DNA of 64,000 bases, from positions 620,001-684,000 of the forward strand of contig NZ_CP176366.1 in assembly GCF_046244385.1 (NCBI RefSeq), given 5' to 3'. Under the pieces are notes generated by a model, which was not told the origin of the DNA, did no database searches, and was given only the letters and a program-made list of their open reading frames with translations. The DNA is from Methanospirillum stamsii (GTDB lineage: Archaea > Halobacteriota > Methanomicrobia > Methanomicrobiales > Methanospirillaceae). Shown here piece by piece: positions 52,182 to 61,974 of the stretch (the stretch's first letter is position 1; every line of letters begins with the position of its first letter). The position numbers and the translations under genes were made by a program.

Positions 52182-53276
52182 TCATTTGTATTCAGGAACT
52201 CTTTTTAATAGTCCGTCAAGCTCTGTAGATGTCAGGGTTACATCGTAAAACGATTCATAAAACTCTGACACTTTTTCCCGAAGTTGGTCGGTTGTGTATT
52301 TTTCAGGATACAGGGTGTGAAGCATCCAGTATAGTCCAGGAATCTGGTTGGTTCCCGGTGGCCGGTCAAACCAGGAAAATGGTGCAGCAGGTACTGCATA
52401 TACTTTCTCTGACTTTACTGCAGGAATATCCTGCCAGAGGGGATCGTCAAGGACTGATGATGCAAATGATGAATCACTGGCTATGATAACATCTGGTTTC
52501 CAGGTCATAACCTGTTCAAGAGAAATCGGCGTCATACCATATCCGGGAGTGATGGTCGTTTCTGCAACATTTTTGCCCCCACAATAATCAATTAGAAGTG
52601 AGTGTTGTGATCCGCTCGGGTCGGTTGCAAGGCCATCTGGTCCTTCAGCATAAAATACCCTCACTTTTTCTGCATCCGGGATGGTTGATACGGTCTCTTC
52701 TACAGTTTTGAGAGCCTCTTTATAATAGGCGTTCAGGGCATTTGCCCGTTCTTCTTTTCCAAGGACTGAACCAATAAAGGTAATTGGTCCGGAATATTTG
52801 GATATGTTAGCGGTATCCTGAACAGTTACAAGCGGAATATCACCAAACCGTACCTGTCGCTCTTCAACCTCATCGACATTTTTCGGATCTCCGGTAATAG
52901 TACGTCCTTCAAAGATGATATCCGGATTCAGGTTGATGAATGTTTCATAATTTCCATCAGTTTTTCCAAACCATCCTCCAACCACCGGCAGGTTTTGATA
53001 CTGCTCCGGCATGTACATCATGTTCAGGTCAGTGGGTTTGGAATTCCACGCTGCAAGAAGTTCAGGAGCCACCAGGTACAATGTCATGGTAGTCGGTGGG
53101 GCGGTGCTGACAACACTGGTTATTTCTGTCGGTATTGAAAGTTCTCTACCAAGATCATCGGATATTACGTGGTCAGAAGAGACAGTGTCTGCATACATTG
53201 GTGAAATACACAGAATACTTGCGATTATTGCAATGAATGCAATTATTAATCCTTTATTAGTCATGCCTTTCCTCAT
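52182..53276 (-). CDS. Class III ABC transporter substrate-binding protein
   Basis: A signal sequence (IIAFIAIIASILCISPMYA) leads a BtuF/FepB-type fold: VISDDLGRELSIPTEI, STAPPTTMTLYLVAPELLAAW, NLNPDIIFEG, GPDGLATDPSGSQHSLLI, CGGKNVAE and WFDRPPGTNQIPGLYWMLHTLYP. It heads the operon with the methyltransferase and radical SAM fusion. Its best match in the window is the protein at 33601, which is likewise paired with a methyltransferase. Confidence 0.9.
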   Translation of the reverse strand: MRKGMTNKGLIIAFIAIIASILCISPMYADTVSSDHVISDDLGRELSIPTEITSVVSTAPPTTMTLYLVAPELLAAWNSKPTDLNMMYMPEQYQNLPVVGGWFGKTDGNYETFINLNPDIIFEGRTITGDPKNVDEVEERQVRFGDIPLVTVQDTANISKYSGPITFIGSVLGKEERANALNAYYKEALKTVEETVSTIPDAEKVRVFYAEGPDGLATDPSGSQHSLLIDYCGGKNVAETTITPGYGMTPISLEQVMTWKPDVIIASDSSFASSVLDDPLWQDIPAVKSEKVYAVPAAPFSWFDRPPGTNQIPGLYWMLHTLYPEKYTTDQLREKVSEFYESFYDVTLTSTELDGLLKRVPEYK

Positions 53277-53513
53277 CTTAAGTTACTGGTTTTAGTAAAC
53301 TTAGTTATGAGGTACATTTTATTAATTAAAAAAAGATACTATTTAGATCTGGTTAGATACTTCTCGTTTCCCATCTTATTCGGCTGAAATTTTGGATAAT
53401 TTCAAAGATGATAAGAATTAGCATACTCATTATAGTTAATAAAATTAAAAGATAAATAACTTTATTTGTAAACCGCGATAATCAACAGGAATGATAATTA
53501 CTATCTTCCTGAA

Positions 53514-54569
53514 GTGAATCATATGCAAAAGAATGTATATTCTCTTATTCTGGTTATATTCCTCATTTTGGGGTGTATGAGTATCTGCCCGGTAAGTGGG
53601 GAGACGGTATCAACAAAGATCATCACCGATATGGGTGGAAATGATGTTACGATCCCGGCCGATGTACAGCGTATTATCATTACCTGTTATGGTGGGGCTA
53701 CACAGGAAGTTGCAGTAATGGATGGTGAAAGTAAGGTAATCGCTCAACCTCCCCAGAGTTTCCCGGCTTTTCTAAAGATGTATCCGGATCTCACAAATGT
53801 TCCAGATGTAGGGAAATTTGATGAACTCAATATTGAATCCATTATGGAACTCAATCCTGATGTTGTGATAAACAGTGTAACTGCATCTAAAGGTAATGCA
53901 AAACTTAAGGAAAATTCGATACCGGTAATTCAGGTTTATACAGGGAAGGCGAATTTAAGCAATATCTATAATGAATTCAGAATGATGGGAGATCTTCTCA
54001 ATGAACCGGTCAGGGCGGAACATCTCATTTCGTATTGGGATGAGAAAAAGGCATTATTAAACGAAAGAATCAGTAAAATCCCAAAAGATAAGAAAAAAAC
54101 GGTCTATTACATGCTCGGAAGTCCCTTACATACAAATGGTGAGAAGTGGTGGGGAGATTCCTTTGTTACCATTGCCGGAGGCATTAATGTTGCTGCTGAT
54201 ATTGGTGATGTCAGAGATATCAATGCAGAACAACTTGCACAGTGGGATCCGGACGTAATCGTGGTAAGTGCCAATGAAGGTTCATACGTATCTGATGAGA
54301 CTATCAATAGTGATCCACAACTTGCAGGTTTAAAAGCGATTAAAAATGGAGAAGTGTATCACATTCCGATTGGTGGATTCTGGTGGGACCGGCCTTCTCC
54401 GGAAAGCCCACTCGGATTCTTATGGCTTGCAAAGACCCTTTATCCGGAAACATTTAGCGATATCGATATGGTAAAAGAAACAAAAGAATTTTTCAGTGAT
54501 TTTTATGGTGTAGAATTATCTGATGATGAGATCAGTGAGATACTTGAAGCAAAAAACCCTGCATTCTGA
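53514..54569 (+). CDS. Class III ABC transporter substrate-binding protein
   Basis: A 351-residue binding protein with a signal peptide (VYSLILVIFLILGCMSICPVSG; the C may serve as a lipobox). The fold has KIITDMGGNDVTIPADVQRI, LNPDVVINSVTASKGNAKL, AQWDPDVIVVS and WWDRPSPESPLGFLWLAKTLYP. It is a close paralogue of the next gene; both lie upstream of a methyltransferase and the DUF364 protein on the same strand. Confidence 0.9.
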   Translation: MNHMQKNVYSLILVIFLILGCMSICPVSGETVSTKIITDMGGNDVTIPADVQRIIITCYGGATQEVAVMDGESKVIAQPPQSFPAFLKMYPDLTNVPDVGKFDELNIESIMELNPDVVINSVTASKGNAKLKENSIPVIQVYTGKANLSNIYNEFRMMGDLLNEPVRAEHLISYWDEKKALLNERISKIPKDKKKTVYYMLGSPLHTNGEKWWGDSFVTIAGGINVAADIGDVRDINAEQLAQWDPDVIVVSANEGSYVSDETINSDPQLAGLKAIKNGEVYHIPIGGFWWDRPSPESPLGFLWLAKTLYPETFSDIDMVKETKEFFSDFYGVELSDDEISEILEAKNPAF

Positions 54570-54741
54570 ATCCGGTATATTCAATTTTTTTTACTTTTTT
54601 ATGTATGTATTATATGACCAACATTCGCTCATAATAGATCAGATATACTTTCTATCGTTAATTAAATGAATAAGTTAATTAGATAGTGTGTTAATTTTGT
54701 ACAAACAGGATGAGCCTAAAGTTCATCCGGATGTGGTATGT

Positions 54742-55770
54742 ATGAATATGAAATCTTATTCTACTATTTTGTTACTTTTCCTTTTTATTGGATTAATCAC
54801 ATTTACTCAAGTAGCTGGCGATGCAACGACACGGACACTCACCGATATGGGTGGCAATGAAATAACTATTCCAACAGATATTGAGCGAATTGTAGTTGCC
54901 TGCCAGGGCGGAGTGGCTCAGGAAATTGTCATAATGGGCAGTCCGAAAACGGTGGTAACAATGTCATCAATGAACATGTTTCCTATGTTCGTAAAGATGT
55001 ACCCGAATTTTAAGGATTTACCAAATGCAGGAAGTTTTGATGACCTTAATATGGAAACCATTCTCAAATTAAAACCTGACGTGGTAATTAACAGTGTTAC
55101 GGCATCAAAAGGAAATGCGAAAATTACAGAAAATGATATTCCTGTTTTTCAGGCGTATACCGGAAAGGCTTCAGCTGATACAATTTACAATGAATTCAGG
55201 GCTTTTGGAGAATTATTTAACAATCAGGTAAAAGCCGAAGAACTCATCTCCTACTGGGACGAAAAGAAGAATTTTATCAATGATAGGATGAAGTCCATTC
55301 CTGAAGATGAGAGAAAGACCGTCTTTTATACCTCAAACAAGGATTTGGGAACTGATACCAATTGGGGCGTCTCGTATGTTGCAACATCCGGAGGAATTAA
55401 TGTTGCCAAAAACCTGGGAGATGCAAAAGTCAATCCGGAAAAACTCGCTGAATGGGATCCGGATGTAATCATTATCAGGGGTAATACAGACGGTACCTAT
55501 CCGGACCAGGAAATTATTAGCAATCCACAGTTATCTGGTCTTTCTGCAATAAAGAATGGTGAGATCTATAATGTACCTATGGGTGGTTTCTGGTGGGACC
55601 GACCATCTCCGGAAAGTGCACTTGGATTTTTATGGCTTGCAAAGATTCTCTATCCTGATACATTCAAGGACGTTGATATGGTGGGTGAGATGAAATCTTT
55701 CTTTAAGAATTTCTACCGGTATTCCCTCTCTGATGAAGAGGCCAACGAAATTCTATCGGTGAATAATTGA
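54742..55770 (+). CDS. Class III ABC transporter substrate-binding protein, paralogue
   Basis: About 342 residues with signal peptide MNMKSYSTILLLFLFIGLI. It shares TLTDMGGNEITIPTDIERI, LKPDVVINSVTASKGNAKI, AEWDPDVIII and WWDRPSPESALGFLWLAKILYP with the preceding protein. A GTG at 54688 would extend the frame by 18 residues, but 54742 places the signal peptide first. The stop is 10 bp before the methyltransferase gene, so they are probably co-transcribed. Two adjacent paralogues suggest related ligands. Confidence 0.9.
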   Translation: MNMKSYSTILLLFLFIGLITFTQVAGDATTRTLTDMGGNEITIPTDIERIVVACQGGVAQEIVIMGSPKTVVTMSSMNMFPMFVKMYPNFKDLPNAGSFDDLNMETILKLKPDVVINSVTASKGNAKITENDIPVFQAYTGKASADTIYNEFRAFGELFNNQVKAEELISYWDEKKNFINDRMKSIPEDERKTVFYTSNKDLGTDTNWGVSYVATSGGINVAKNLGDAKVNPEKLAEWDPDVIIIRGNTDGTYPDQEIISNPQLSGLSAIKNGEIYNVPMGGFWWDRPSPESALGFLWLAKILYPDTFKDVDMVGEMKSFFKNFYRYSLSDEEANEILSVNN

Positions 55771-55780
55771 GGCGTGTATA

Positions 55781-56818
55781 ATGGAAAATTCCCAAAATAC
55801 CCTCATATCTTCACTTCAGTTTCCTGATGGTTTTCAGGAGATTGAAACAAATATTTCCGGGTATAAACGGCATATGATCCTTACCAGTGCCCTGAAAATG
55901 GGACTTTTTGATCATCTTGAAAAATGTGGAGTTTCATCCAGGGAGGAGATTGTTTCCTCTCTTCCCCTGTGTGGAATGCTGAGCCGAAGTTACCTGAATG
56001 CACTCGTGTCCATGAATCTCCTGGTAGTAGAAGGAGAAAAGTATCAAAACAGCCAGATTTGCCGGGATTTTTTAACGAAGAAAAGTCCGTATTACCAAGG
56101 GGATCTGATTCTTGGCAATTCAAAATCCGGATCACGATGGGATCTTCTCTCTGAAGCAATGCAGAGCAGTGATGGAATGGCTAAATCATCCGGACCTGGG
56201 CCATCTATCGACCATCTTAATACTCTTGCCCAGCGGGTAATTCAGGGAGAAGCCCAGGCACTCACTACATGGATATCCGAACTCCCGGGATTTTCCGAAA
56301 TGAAAAAAATGCTGGATATTGGAGGAGGACACGGGCTGTATACAATCGGCATCTGCCAGATGAATCCTGATATAAAAGGAGTTATCCTGGACCAGCCCCA
56401 TGTTACCGATCTCACAAAAATGTATATCCAAAAATATGACATGGAAAGGAGAATCCTGTCAAAACCCGGAGATATCAAAACAGAAGTCTACAAACCCGAG
56501 TATGACATAATTCTTATATCCCATCTTCTGTATAAGTTCAGAAATGACCTTGATGAGATATTCAGGCTGGTAAGTGGAGGCCTAACAGAAAATGGCATTC
56601 TTGTTTCCAATCACTGGTTCTGCTCTCCGGGATGTCTCCCTTCACAGGATCCGGTAAATGAACTTGAACGTTCGCTCCAGAGTGCTGGTCATCCTCTCTG
56701 TCATCCGGAACATTTTGCGGAATTATTTAAAAAATATGGACTCACCTGTATCAGAACAGGAACCATTGAAACTGCCAATGGCTCATCCATGCTCCATGCA
56801 GCACAAAGGGGAAAATAA
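55781..56818 (+). CDS. SAM-dependent methyltransferase with N-terminal dimerisation domain
   Basis: A 345-residue O-methyltransferase-like (Methyltransf_2 type) protein. The N-terminal winged-helix dimerisation domain (ILTSALKMGLFDHLEKCG, SRSYLNALVSMNLLV) precedes a Rossmann core with MLDIGGGHGLYTIGICQ, VILDQPHV and ILISHLLYKF. It ends with LVSNHWFCSPG, a phrase shared with the methyltransferase at 61975 (LFLSNHWFAAP). Overlaps the DUF364 start by one base. Such enzymes often act on small aromatic or cofactor-like substrates; the one here is unknown. Confidence 0.86.
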   Translation: MENSQNTLISSLQFPDGFQEIETNISGYKRHMILTSALKMGLFDHLEKCGVSSREEIVSSLPLCGMLSRSYLNALVSMNLLVVEGEKYQNSQICRDFLTKKSPYYQGDLILGNSKSGSRWDLLSEAMQSSDGMAKSSGPGPSIDHLNTLAQRVIQGEAQALTTWISELPGFSEMKKMLDIGGGHGLYTIGICQMNPDIKGVILDQPHVTDLTKMYIQKYDMERRILSKPGDIKTEVYKPEYDIILISHLLYKFRNDLDEIFRLVSGGLTENGILVSNHWFCSPGCLPSQDPVNELERSLQSAGHPLCHPEHFAELFKKYGLTCIRTGTIETANGSSMLHAAQRGK

Positions 56819-57726
56819 TGAGTAGTGAATCCCAGTTCTCTCAGGGAGAAAAGTCATTTGATTTTTATTCTGCAGAAAATGACCGGTACCAGGGAGGTAT
56901 CATTCTCCAGGAGACAAAAGACCGTTTAATCGAAAGATATGGAGAAAAATTAGATAACCTTACCTTAAAGCGGGTAGTAATTGGAATTTTCTACACCGGT
57001 GTCCTGTTGTCTGATGGTTCATCAGGTATCTGTTTTACTCCTATCAAGGCGATTCCGGAATCAGTTTGCTGTCCTTCATCTGCACGTGCAATGCCACGGG
57101 CTGGAAAACTGAGAGGGATGAAGGTAACTGATATTTTTCAGTATCTGACACAACCGGCTCCCATTAAACGTGCAATTGCTATTGCAACCCTGAATGCCCT
57201 TTCAGACAGGATTTGGCGGAACAATCCTGATGAAGGTGCAGGCAAATACCGGATTGAGGAAGGAGACGATATCTTTTCGATAGTTGACTTACAGTCAATT
57301 AAAAAGGCCGTAGTCGTCGGAGCCTTAATTCCGGTGATTAAATCGTTTAAAGAAAAACAGATCCCATACCGGATTGCTGAACTGGATATCCGGACGTTAA
57401 AAGAAGAAGAACTCCCTTTCTTTGTAAGCCAGGAGGATCTCCCCGGAGAACTTGCATCTGCCGACATGGTCATTATATCCGGAACAACCCTCCTAAATGA
57501 TACCCTGGAGAGTATTCTTTTTACATGCAGTCCGGCAGCAAACATTATGCTCATTGGTCCGACTGCAACCATGCTTCCGGAGAGTTTTTTCTCAAGAAAA
57601 GTTACTGTCCTTGCAGGAAACCGGGTAGTCGCACCTGATAAAGTATTAGATGTCCTTATCGAAGGCGGATCCGGTTATCATTTCTATGGTGATTCGTCAA
57701 GAAAAGTAATGATAATAAAAGAGTGA
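56818..57726 (+). CDS. DUF4213/DUF364 putative metal-chelation protein
   Basis: A 302-residue protein with an N-terminal DUF4213-like part (RVVIGIFYTGVLL; GICFTPIKAIPESVCCPSS) and a C-terminal Rossmann-like DUF364 domain (KKAVVVGALIPVIKSF, ADMVIISGTTLLNDTLE, MLIGPTATMLPESFF, EGGSGYHFYG). A structural study of a homologue suggested heavy-metal chelation; no enzymatic activity is established. It directly follows the methyltransferase with one shared base and lies convergent to the FecCD/FecE transporter genes. A truncated second copy is at 44592. Confidence 0.9.
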   Translation: MSSESQFSQGEKSFDFYSAENDRYQGGIILQETKDRLIERYGEKLDNLTLKRVVIGIFYTGVLLSDGSSGICFTPIKAIPESVCCPSSARAMPRAGKLRGMKVTDIFQYLTQPAPIKRAIAIATLNALSDRIWRNNPDEGAGKYRIEEGDDIFSIVDLQSIKKAVVVGALIPVIKSFKEKQIPYRIAELDIRTLKEEELPFFVSQEDLPGELASADMVIISGTTLLNDTLESILFTCSPAANIMLIGPTATMLPESFFSRKVTVLAGNRVVAPDKVLDVLIEGGSGYHFYGDSSRKVMIIKE

Positions 57727-57743
57727 ACCCAAAAATCCCTTTT

Positions 57744-58523
57744 TTAGGGATAAGAAGGCACACATACATTTCTATTAGCTTGTTTGATGAAATGAACACC
57801 GATGGATATCTGGTAAGTATCTTCAAGTGTCTCTTCTGTTACTACTTCTTCAGCCTGCCCGACCAGTGATACAAAGCCGTTTTTCATAATGCCTGCCTGA
57901 CAGGAAAGCAGAAATGTATGATCGGGATAATGGGTTGACATGATAATGGAGATGTTTCGTTCCTTTGCCAGTTTATCAAGGATATGAAGGATTTTTACCT
58001 GGTTTCCGAAATCAAGATGGTTTGTTGGTTCATCCAGGATTAAAATTGATGGTTCCTGGGTAAGCGCCCGGGCAATCATGGCCAACTGGCATTCACCCCC
58101 ACTAATCCGATTTACCGGGGCATCTTTAAGGTGCTCAATACCGACACTCTGAAGCGATTGTTCAGCAATTTCGACATCTCTTTTTCCCGGACGTGAATAA
58201 GGAGAAATGTGCGGATTTCGTCCCAGCAGGACAAGTTGGAGAACAGAAAAAGGAAATACAATGTTATGTGCCTGTGGAACATATCCTATTTTTTGAGCCA
58301 GTTCCCTGCGTGTCCAATGTTCAATCGCTTTTCCATCAATGCAAACCTCACCTGTCCGAACTGGAAGAATTTTTGCGCAACATTTGAGAAGTGTTGATTT
58401 ACCTATACCATTCGGACCTAAAATACACAGGACTTTACCTTTCTGAAGAGAAAAAGTAACGTTCCCGAATATTACACGTTCTGGATTGTACCAGAACCCA
58501 GCATTTTTAATTGAAAACATCAT
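57744..58523 (-). CDS. FecE-type ABC transporter ATPase
   Basis: An ABC ATPase of about 260 residues: Walker A GPNGIGKST, Q-loop YVPQAHN, signature ISGGECQLAMIARAL, Walker B LILDEPTNHLDFG and the H-loop STHYPDH. The C-terminal tail EETLEDTYQISIGVHF is typical of the iron-siderophore/cobalamin importer family. Two in-frame ATG codons lie at the start; 58523 and 58529 are both possible. It overlaps the permease gene, with which it forms a transporter. Confidence 0.92.
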   Translation of the reverse strand: MMFSIKNAGFWYNPERVIFGNVTFSLQKGKVLCILGPNGIGKSTLLKCCAKILPVRTGEVCIDGKAIEHWTRRELAQKIGYVPQAHNIVFPFSVLQLVLLGRNPHISPYSRPGKRDVEIAEQSLQSVGIEHLKDAPVNRISGGECQLAMIARALTQEPSILILDEPTNHLDFGNQVKILHILDKLAKERNISIIMSTHYPDHTFLLSCQAGIMKNGFVSLVGQAEEVVTEETLEDTYQISIGVHFIKQANRNVCVPSYP

Positions 58524-59563
58524 GTCCACCCAACATCACGTCTTGCCATAATGTATGCAAAAAAGGGAACCCCGACAATAGCAGTCAGGATTCCCAGAGG
58601 AATTTCTGCAGTTGTGGCATTCCTGGCAATGTTATCTATAAGAATAAGATAAGCCGCTCCAAGAAAGAATGAGACCGGGATGAGACATGCATTGTCCGGC
58701 CCGACCAGCATCCTTCCAAGATGTGGGATAACTAGGCCAATCCAGCCAATTATCCCGCAGATACAAACAGAATACGCAGTAATCATCGTTGAGATGAGAA
58801 TTAGGATGTATTTCATTCTCCGGGTATCAACTCCAAGAGCTCCTGCCTCTTCATCACCAAGTGAAAATACATTGAGCCGCCATCCAATCAGAATGCAATA
58901 CGCAACTCCCGGGATGATGAACACTCCTGCAAGAAGGATATCCGGCATTGTTACTGCGCTCAGGGATCCCATCAGCCAGTAGGTGATTGCCGGGAGTTTC
59001 GATGTAGGATCAGCCACGAATTTCACCAAAGAAATAAGAGAGGTAAAAAGAGAACTCATGATAATTCCGGATAGAACCAGAACCAGAATTGATTCTCCCT
59101 TGTATATTCTTGAAAGGGTAATAGCAAATCCCACCGATAAGAGCCCAAAAAAAAAGGCAGATGCTTCTATGAGGAGAAGCGGCAATGAAAAGAGAATTGC
59201 AATGGCTGCACCAAATCCTGCTCCTGAAGATACTCCCAGGATGTCCGGAGACACCATCGGATTACGAAAAAGACTTTGATAGACCGCTCCTGCTACAGAC
59301 AGGCCACCCCCGATTAAAAAAGCACCAAGAATCCGGGGGATCCGAATGTTGAAGATTACATTCGCCTGAGCCTCAGTCCACGTTGAATCCGGGTGAAAAA
59401 CCGGAGATAAGAGGATTGTGAAGACGGTAGCGGGATCAAGAGTATACTGTCCGATAAAAAGTGATACTAAGGAAAGAATGAAGGGAGATAGGATGATGCA
59501 TGCAATACCTGCCGTTAAACCATATTTATTCATCCCTTCGAAGCGCATCAATTCCATTACCAT
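58520..59563 (-). CDS. FecCD-type ABC transporter permease
   Basis: A 347-residue permease with about nine to ten transmembrane helices, including RIPRILGAFLIGGGLSVAGAVYQ, NPMVSPDILGVSSGAGFGAA, LVLSGIIMSSLFTSLIS and IGWIGLVIPHLGRMLVG, the hallmarks of the FecCD/BtuC family. These carry iron-siderophores, heme or cobalamin handed over by class III binding proteins. It is the only such permease in the window, against five binding proteins. Its start and the ATPase start are close together in the same operon. Confidence 0.93.
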   Translation of the reverse strand: MVMELMRFEGMNKYGLTAGIACIILSPFILSLVSLFIGQYTLDPATVFTILLSPVFHPDSTWTEAQANVIFNIRIPRILGAFLIGGGLSVAGAVYQSLFRNPMVSPDILGVSSGAGFGAAIAILFSLPLLLIEASAFFFGLLSVGFAITLSRIYKGESILVLVLSGIIMSSLFTSLISLVKFVADPTSKLPAITYWLMGSLSAVTMPDILLAGVFIIPGVAYCILIGWRLNVFSLGDEEAGALGVDTRRMKYILILISTMITAYSVCICGIIGWIGLVIPHLGRMLVGPDNACLIPVSFFLGAAYLILIDNIARNATTAEIPLGILTAIVGVPFFAYIMARRDVGWT

Positions 59564-59824
59564 TACCTGTTGGGGTTCAGGTATAATATAAGCGATCTAT
59601 TTTCAATTGATGTAAAATTTTTCTAGTTAAATAAACATGTAAAATATTACCCGATTACTTTTAATTCTGCGGCGTTTTCTAATTTTAAAAGCAGATTTTC
59701 GAAAAATTCGATTATCGTAATGGGGTACCCTCTTTGGAAAATTTGTAATATACCCTGGTTAGTAACAATAAAAGGATTCGGAAAAGAAACAGAAAAGAGA
59801 TAATTTATTTGTATTTTTTGGAAT

Positions 59825-61204
59825 TTATGGCCCTGCAGGAATTATTTTTTTATGGGAGTTGGTAATTGAAAACCCGATTTTCTCCTGTGCCAATATCTCT
59901 TCAACCTTGTTTGCAATACCCGATAACACCTCTTCATCTGAGAGCATTCCCTCCGGCATATCCACCACTTTCCTATACTGGATTGGAACATTATCCATCC
60001 GGTACACAATCCCCGGAACTTCTACTCCGGAAATTCCAACAGGAATATGGAGATCTGCAATCTCTGCAGCCATACTCATATTTGGATCGATAGTTATCCA
60101 GGTATGTTTTTTCAGGTGCCTGACGGTATCAATTGGGAAATGGGCAGCAGCATCGGTCCCGATATTAATGAACAGATCAATTTCGTCACGGTTCGCAAGG
60201 TCAATTGTACTGGTCTCTCCTGGATTCATGTGAGCACAGTTACCCTTGGTTAGATCGAGGCAATAGGGGAATCCATATGACCAGCACCAGACACGGTTCG
60301 CTCCTGCGACATTAAAATGACCCCGCATAGCCATAATAGACCATTTAGATATTTGGTTTAAATCCCGGGTAAGAGAGATTGCAATGTCAATATTGTGATT
60401 TCTTCCGTCAGTATGAGTAAGTCCCATCCCGAAAAAAAACACTCCGAATTTTGCTTGTTTTAAAATTCCCGCAACTTCAAGGATGGTCTGTTTTGGAATT
60501 CCTGCAACCATCTCCGGGAGTTCTTTTTCAAATCCATATATGACCATCCGGAAAGCATTGAAAAGTTCATAATCATGTCCAGGCTTAACCTGAAGGTAAT
60601 AATCTGCAATTCCCGCGGTATCTGTGTTCCGTGGGTCGACAACAATCACCGTCCGTTCAAAAAACCCGTTTCCTTTGAAAAAACCCAGGGGATAGATTGC
60701 ATATCGTGACATATGTCTTGGATGGGCATGGATAGGATTTGCACCCCAGTACAGAATAACATCTGCCCGGTTTTTCACTTCTCCAAGGGTGCAACTAGGA
60801 TATCCGTTATCAAAATGAGCGATTAATGAAGGGCCATGACAAATCGATGCACAATTGTCAAGAATGCCACAACCAAGTTCCATGAGTCGTGCAGCTTCCC
60901 GTTGTGCTTCACAGGTTGTTGATCCGAATCCATAGATAAGTGGTTTTTTTGCTGCAACGATTGCTTTCGCTGCATAATCAAACGCTTCAGGGTAAGAGAT
61001 CTCCTTCCATGATCCATCTGACTGGCGAAGTCTTGGCCGTGTTATCCGGTCGGAACTGGTTGCCTGCAAAAAAATTTCTGTGCCGATTGCACAGGCATTT
61101 TCTACTTCGAGGATCTTCTTTCCGTCATCAGATACTACAACCTTGATATCATCACATGAGCAGCCACAATACGGACACCCGATTCCTTCAAGAATTTTTG
61201 GCAT
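59825..61204 (-). CDS. fwdB: Formylmethanofuran dehydrogenase subunit B
   Basis: FwdB carries the molybdopterin or tungstopterin active site that reduces CO2 with methanofuran, the first step of methanogenesis from CO2. The 459-residue protein has a [4Fe-4S] motif CPYCGCSCDD...ENACAIG, then LDNCASICHGPS with the active-site cysteine (no selenocysteine) and VILYWGANPIHAHPRHMSRY. Start: GGAGG lies just before the ATG at 61204, which matches the family N-terminus MPKILEGIGCPY. A longer frame from 61225 exists but lacks that fit. It overlaps fwdD by 17 bp. Confidence 0.95.
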   Translation of the reverse strand: MPKILEGIGCPYCGCSCDDIKVVVSDDGKKILEVENACAIGTEIFLQATSSDRITRPRLRQSDGSWKEISYPEAFDYAAKAIVAAKKPLIYGFGSTTCEAQREAARLMELGCGILDNCASICHGPSLIAHFDNGYPSCTLGEVKNRADVILYWGANPIHAHPRHMSRYAIYPLGFFKGNGFFERTVIVVDPRNTDTAGIADYYLQVKPGHDYELFNAFRMVIYGFEKELPEMVAGIPKQTILEVAGILKQAKFGVFFFGMGLTHTDGRNHNIDIAISLTRDLNQISKWSIMAMRGHFNVAGANRVWCWSYGFPYCLDLTKGNCAHMNPGETSTIDLANRDEIDLFINIGTDAAAHFPIDTVRHLKKHTWITIDPNMSMAAEIADLHIPVGISGVEVPGIVYRMDNVPIQYRKVVDMPEGMLSDEEVLSGIANKVEEILAQEKIGFSITNSHKKIIPAGP

Positions 61205-61613
61205 CTGTAAATCCTCCCATGCCAACAGCCTGAAAAATCAGTTCTCTCGCACTGCGGACCTTCTCATTCGGAGCAGGAAAAATACACACAGGAAAACCAC
61301 TGTACTGAGGAACACCGGTTGATTGCGTTCTACCCGGAACAATCTGGTTAGCCCAGACACCCTGCCTGATATGACAGATTCCCGGACTTAATGTCTGAAT
61401 GCCATAAATAGCCTTCACAATAACCTCACCACACTCACTTCTGACCCTGACCGGGGTATTCTCTTCTATGCCCATACGAAGCATATCAAGTTCATTCATC
61501 TCGATAACGCTACAGGCATTGAAATATTCCCTGGAATTTTTACCTTTTTCCATGGCAATGCCTTCTTCTATTGACCTTTGGGTTATCATGGTCAGGGTCT
61601 GTTTTTGTGTCAT
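61188..61613 (-). CDS. fwdD: Formylmethanofuran dehydrogenase subunit D
   Basis: A 141-residue molybdopterin-dinucleotide-binding subunit: NACSVIEMNELDMLRMGIEENTPVRVRS, then HIRQGVWANQIVP and TGVPQYSGFPVCIFPAPNEKV. It completes the active-site pterin pocket of FwdB. GAGGA precedes the ATG at 61613 at normal spacing. Part of the minus-strand fwd operon, directly before fwdB. Confidence 0.93.
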   Translation of the reverse strand: MTQKQTLTMITQRSIEEGIAMEKGKNSREYFNACSVIEMNELDMLRMGIEENTPVRVRSECGEVIVKAIYGIQTLSPGICHIRQGVWANQIVPGRTQSTGVPQYSGFPVCIFPAPNEKVRSARELIFQAVGMGGFTDAKNS

Positions 61614-61659
61614 GCAGGTTCCTCACAATTTCTATCGGGTAAGGAAGTGATTATCGGAG

Positions 61660-61932
61660 TTATTCTCCAATGAGTTCTATCGCTAGTTCATAGGGATTTC
61701 TCGGACGTTCACTTCCGGGTTTATTCGTGAAAAAGGTATCCGGATGAATTTTTTTCATATCTTCGATACTAAGTTTATTAACTATATCTCTGACAACCTC
61801 ATCTGCATCTTTGGATTTTCCGGGAAATTTCAGGATATATCCCATCTTGATATGCATGAGCATTGCTTCCCGGAGTTCATCGTCAGTGAGCCGGTCGAAG
61901 GGAGTAAATTTCAGGATTTCAGGTCTTCCCAT
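61660..61932 (-). CDS. Small hypothetical protein in the fwd operon
   Basis: A 90-residue protein (MGRPEILKFTPFDRLTDDEL start) with helical, acidic-basic character and no cysteine motif. I do not recognise it. A GAGAAGG lies before the ATG at 61932; an upstream frame to 61965 is less likely. It stands between the methyltransferase at 61975 and fwdD, both on the same strand, so it is probably co-expressed with the dehydrogenase. Possible accessory factor for the Fwd complex. Confidence 0.65.
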   Translation of the reverse strand: MGRPEILKFTPFDRLTDDELREAMLMHIKMGYILKFPGKSKDADEVVRDIVNKLSIEDMKKIHPDTFFTNKPGSERPRNPYELAIELIGE

Positions 61933-61974
61933 TGATGTACCTTCTCTTGTATTCTCTCTCAGCACAAGAAATAA

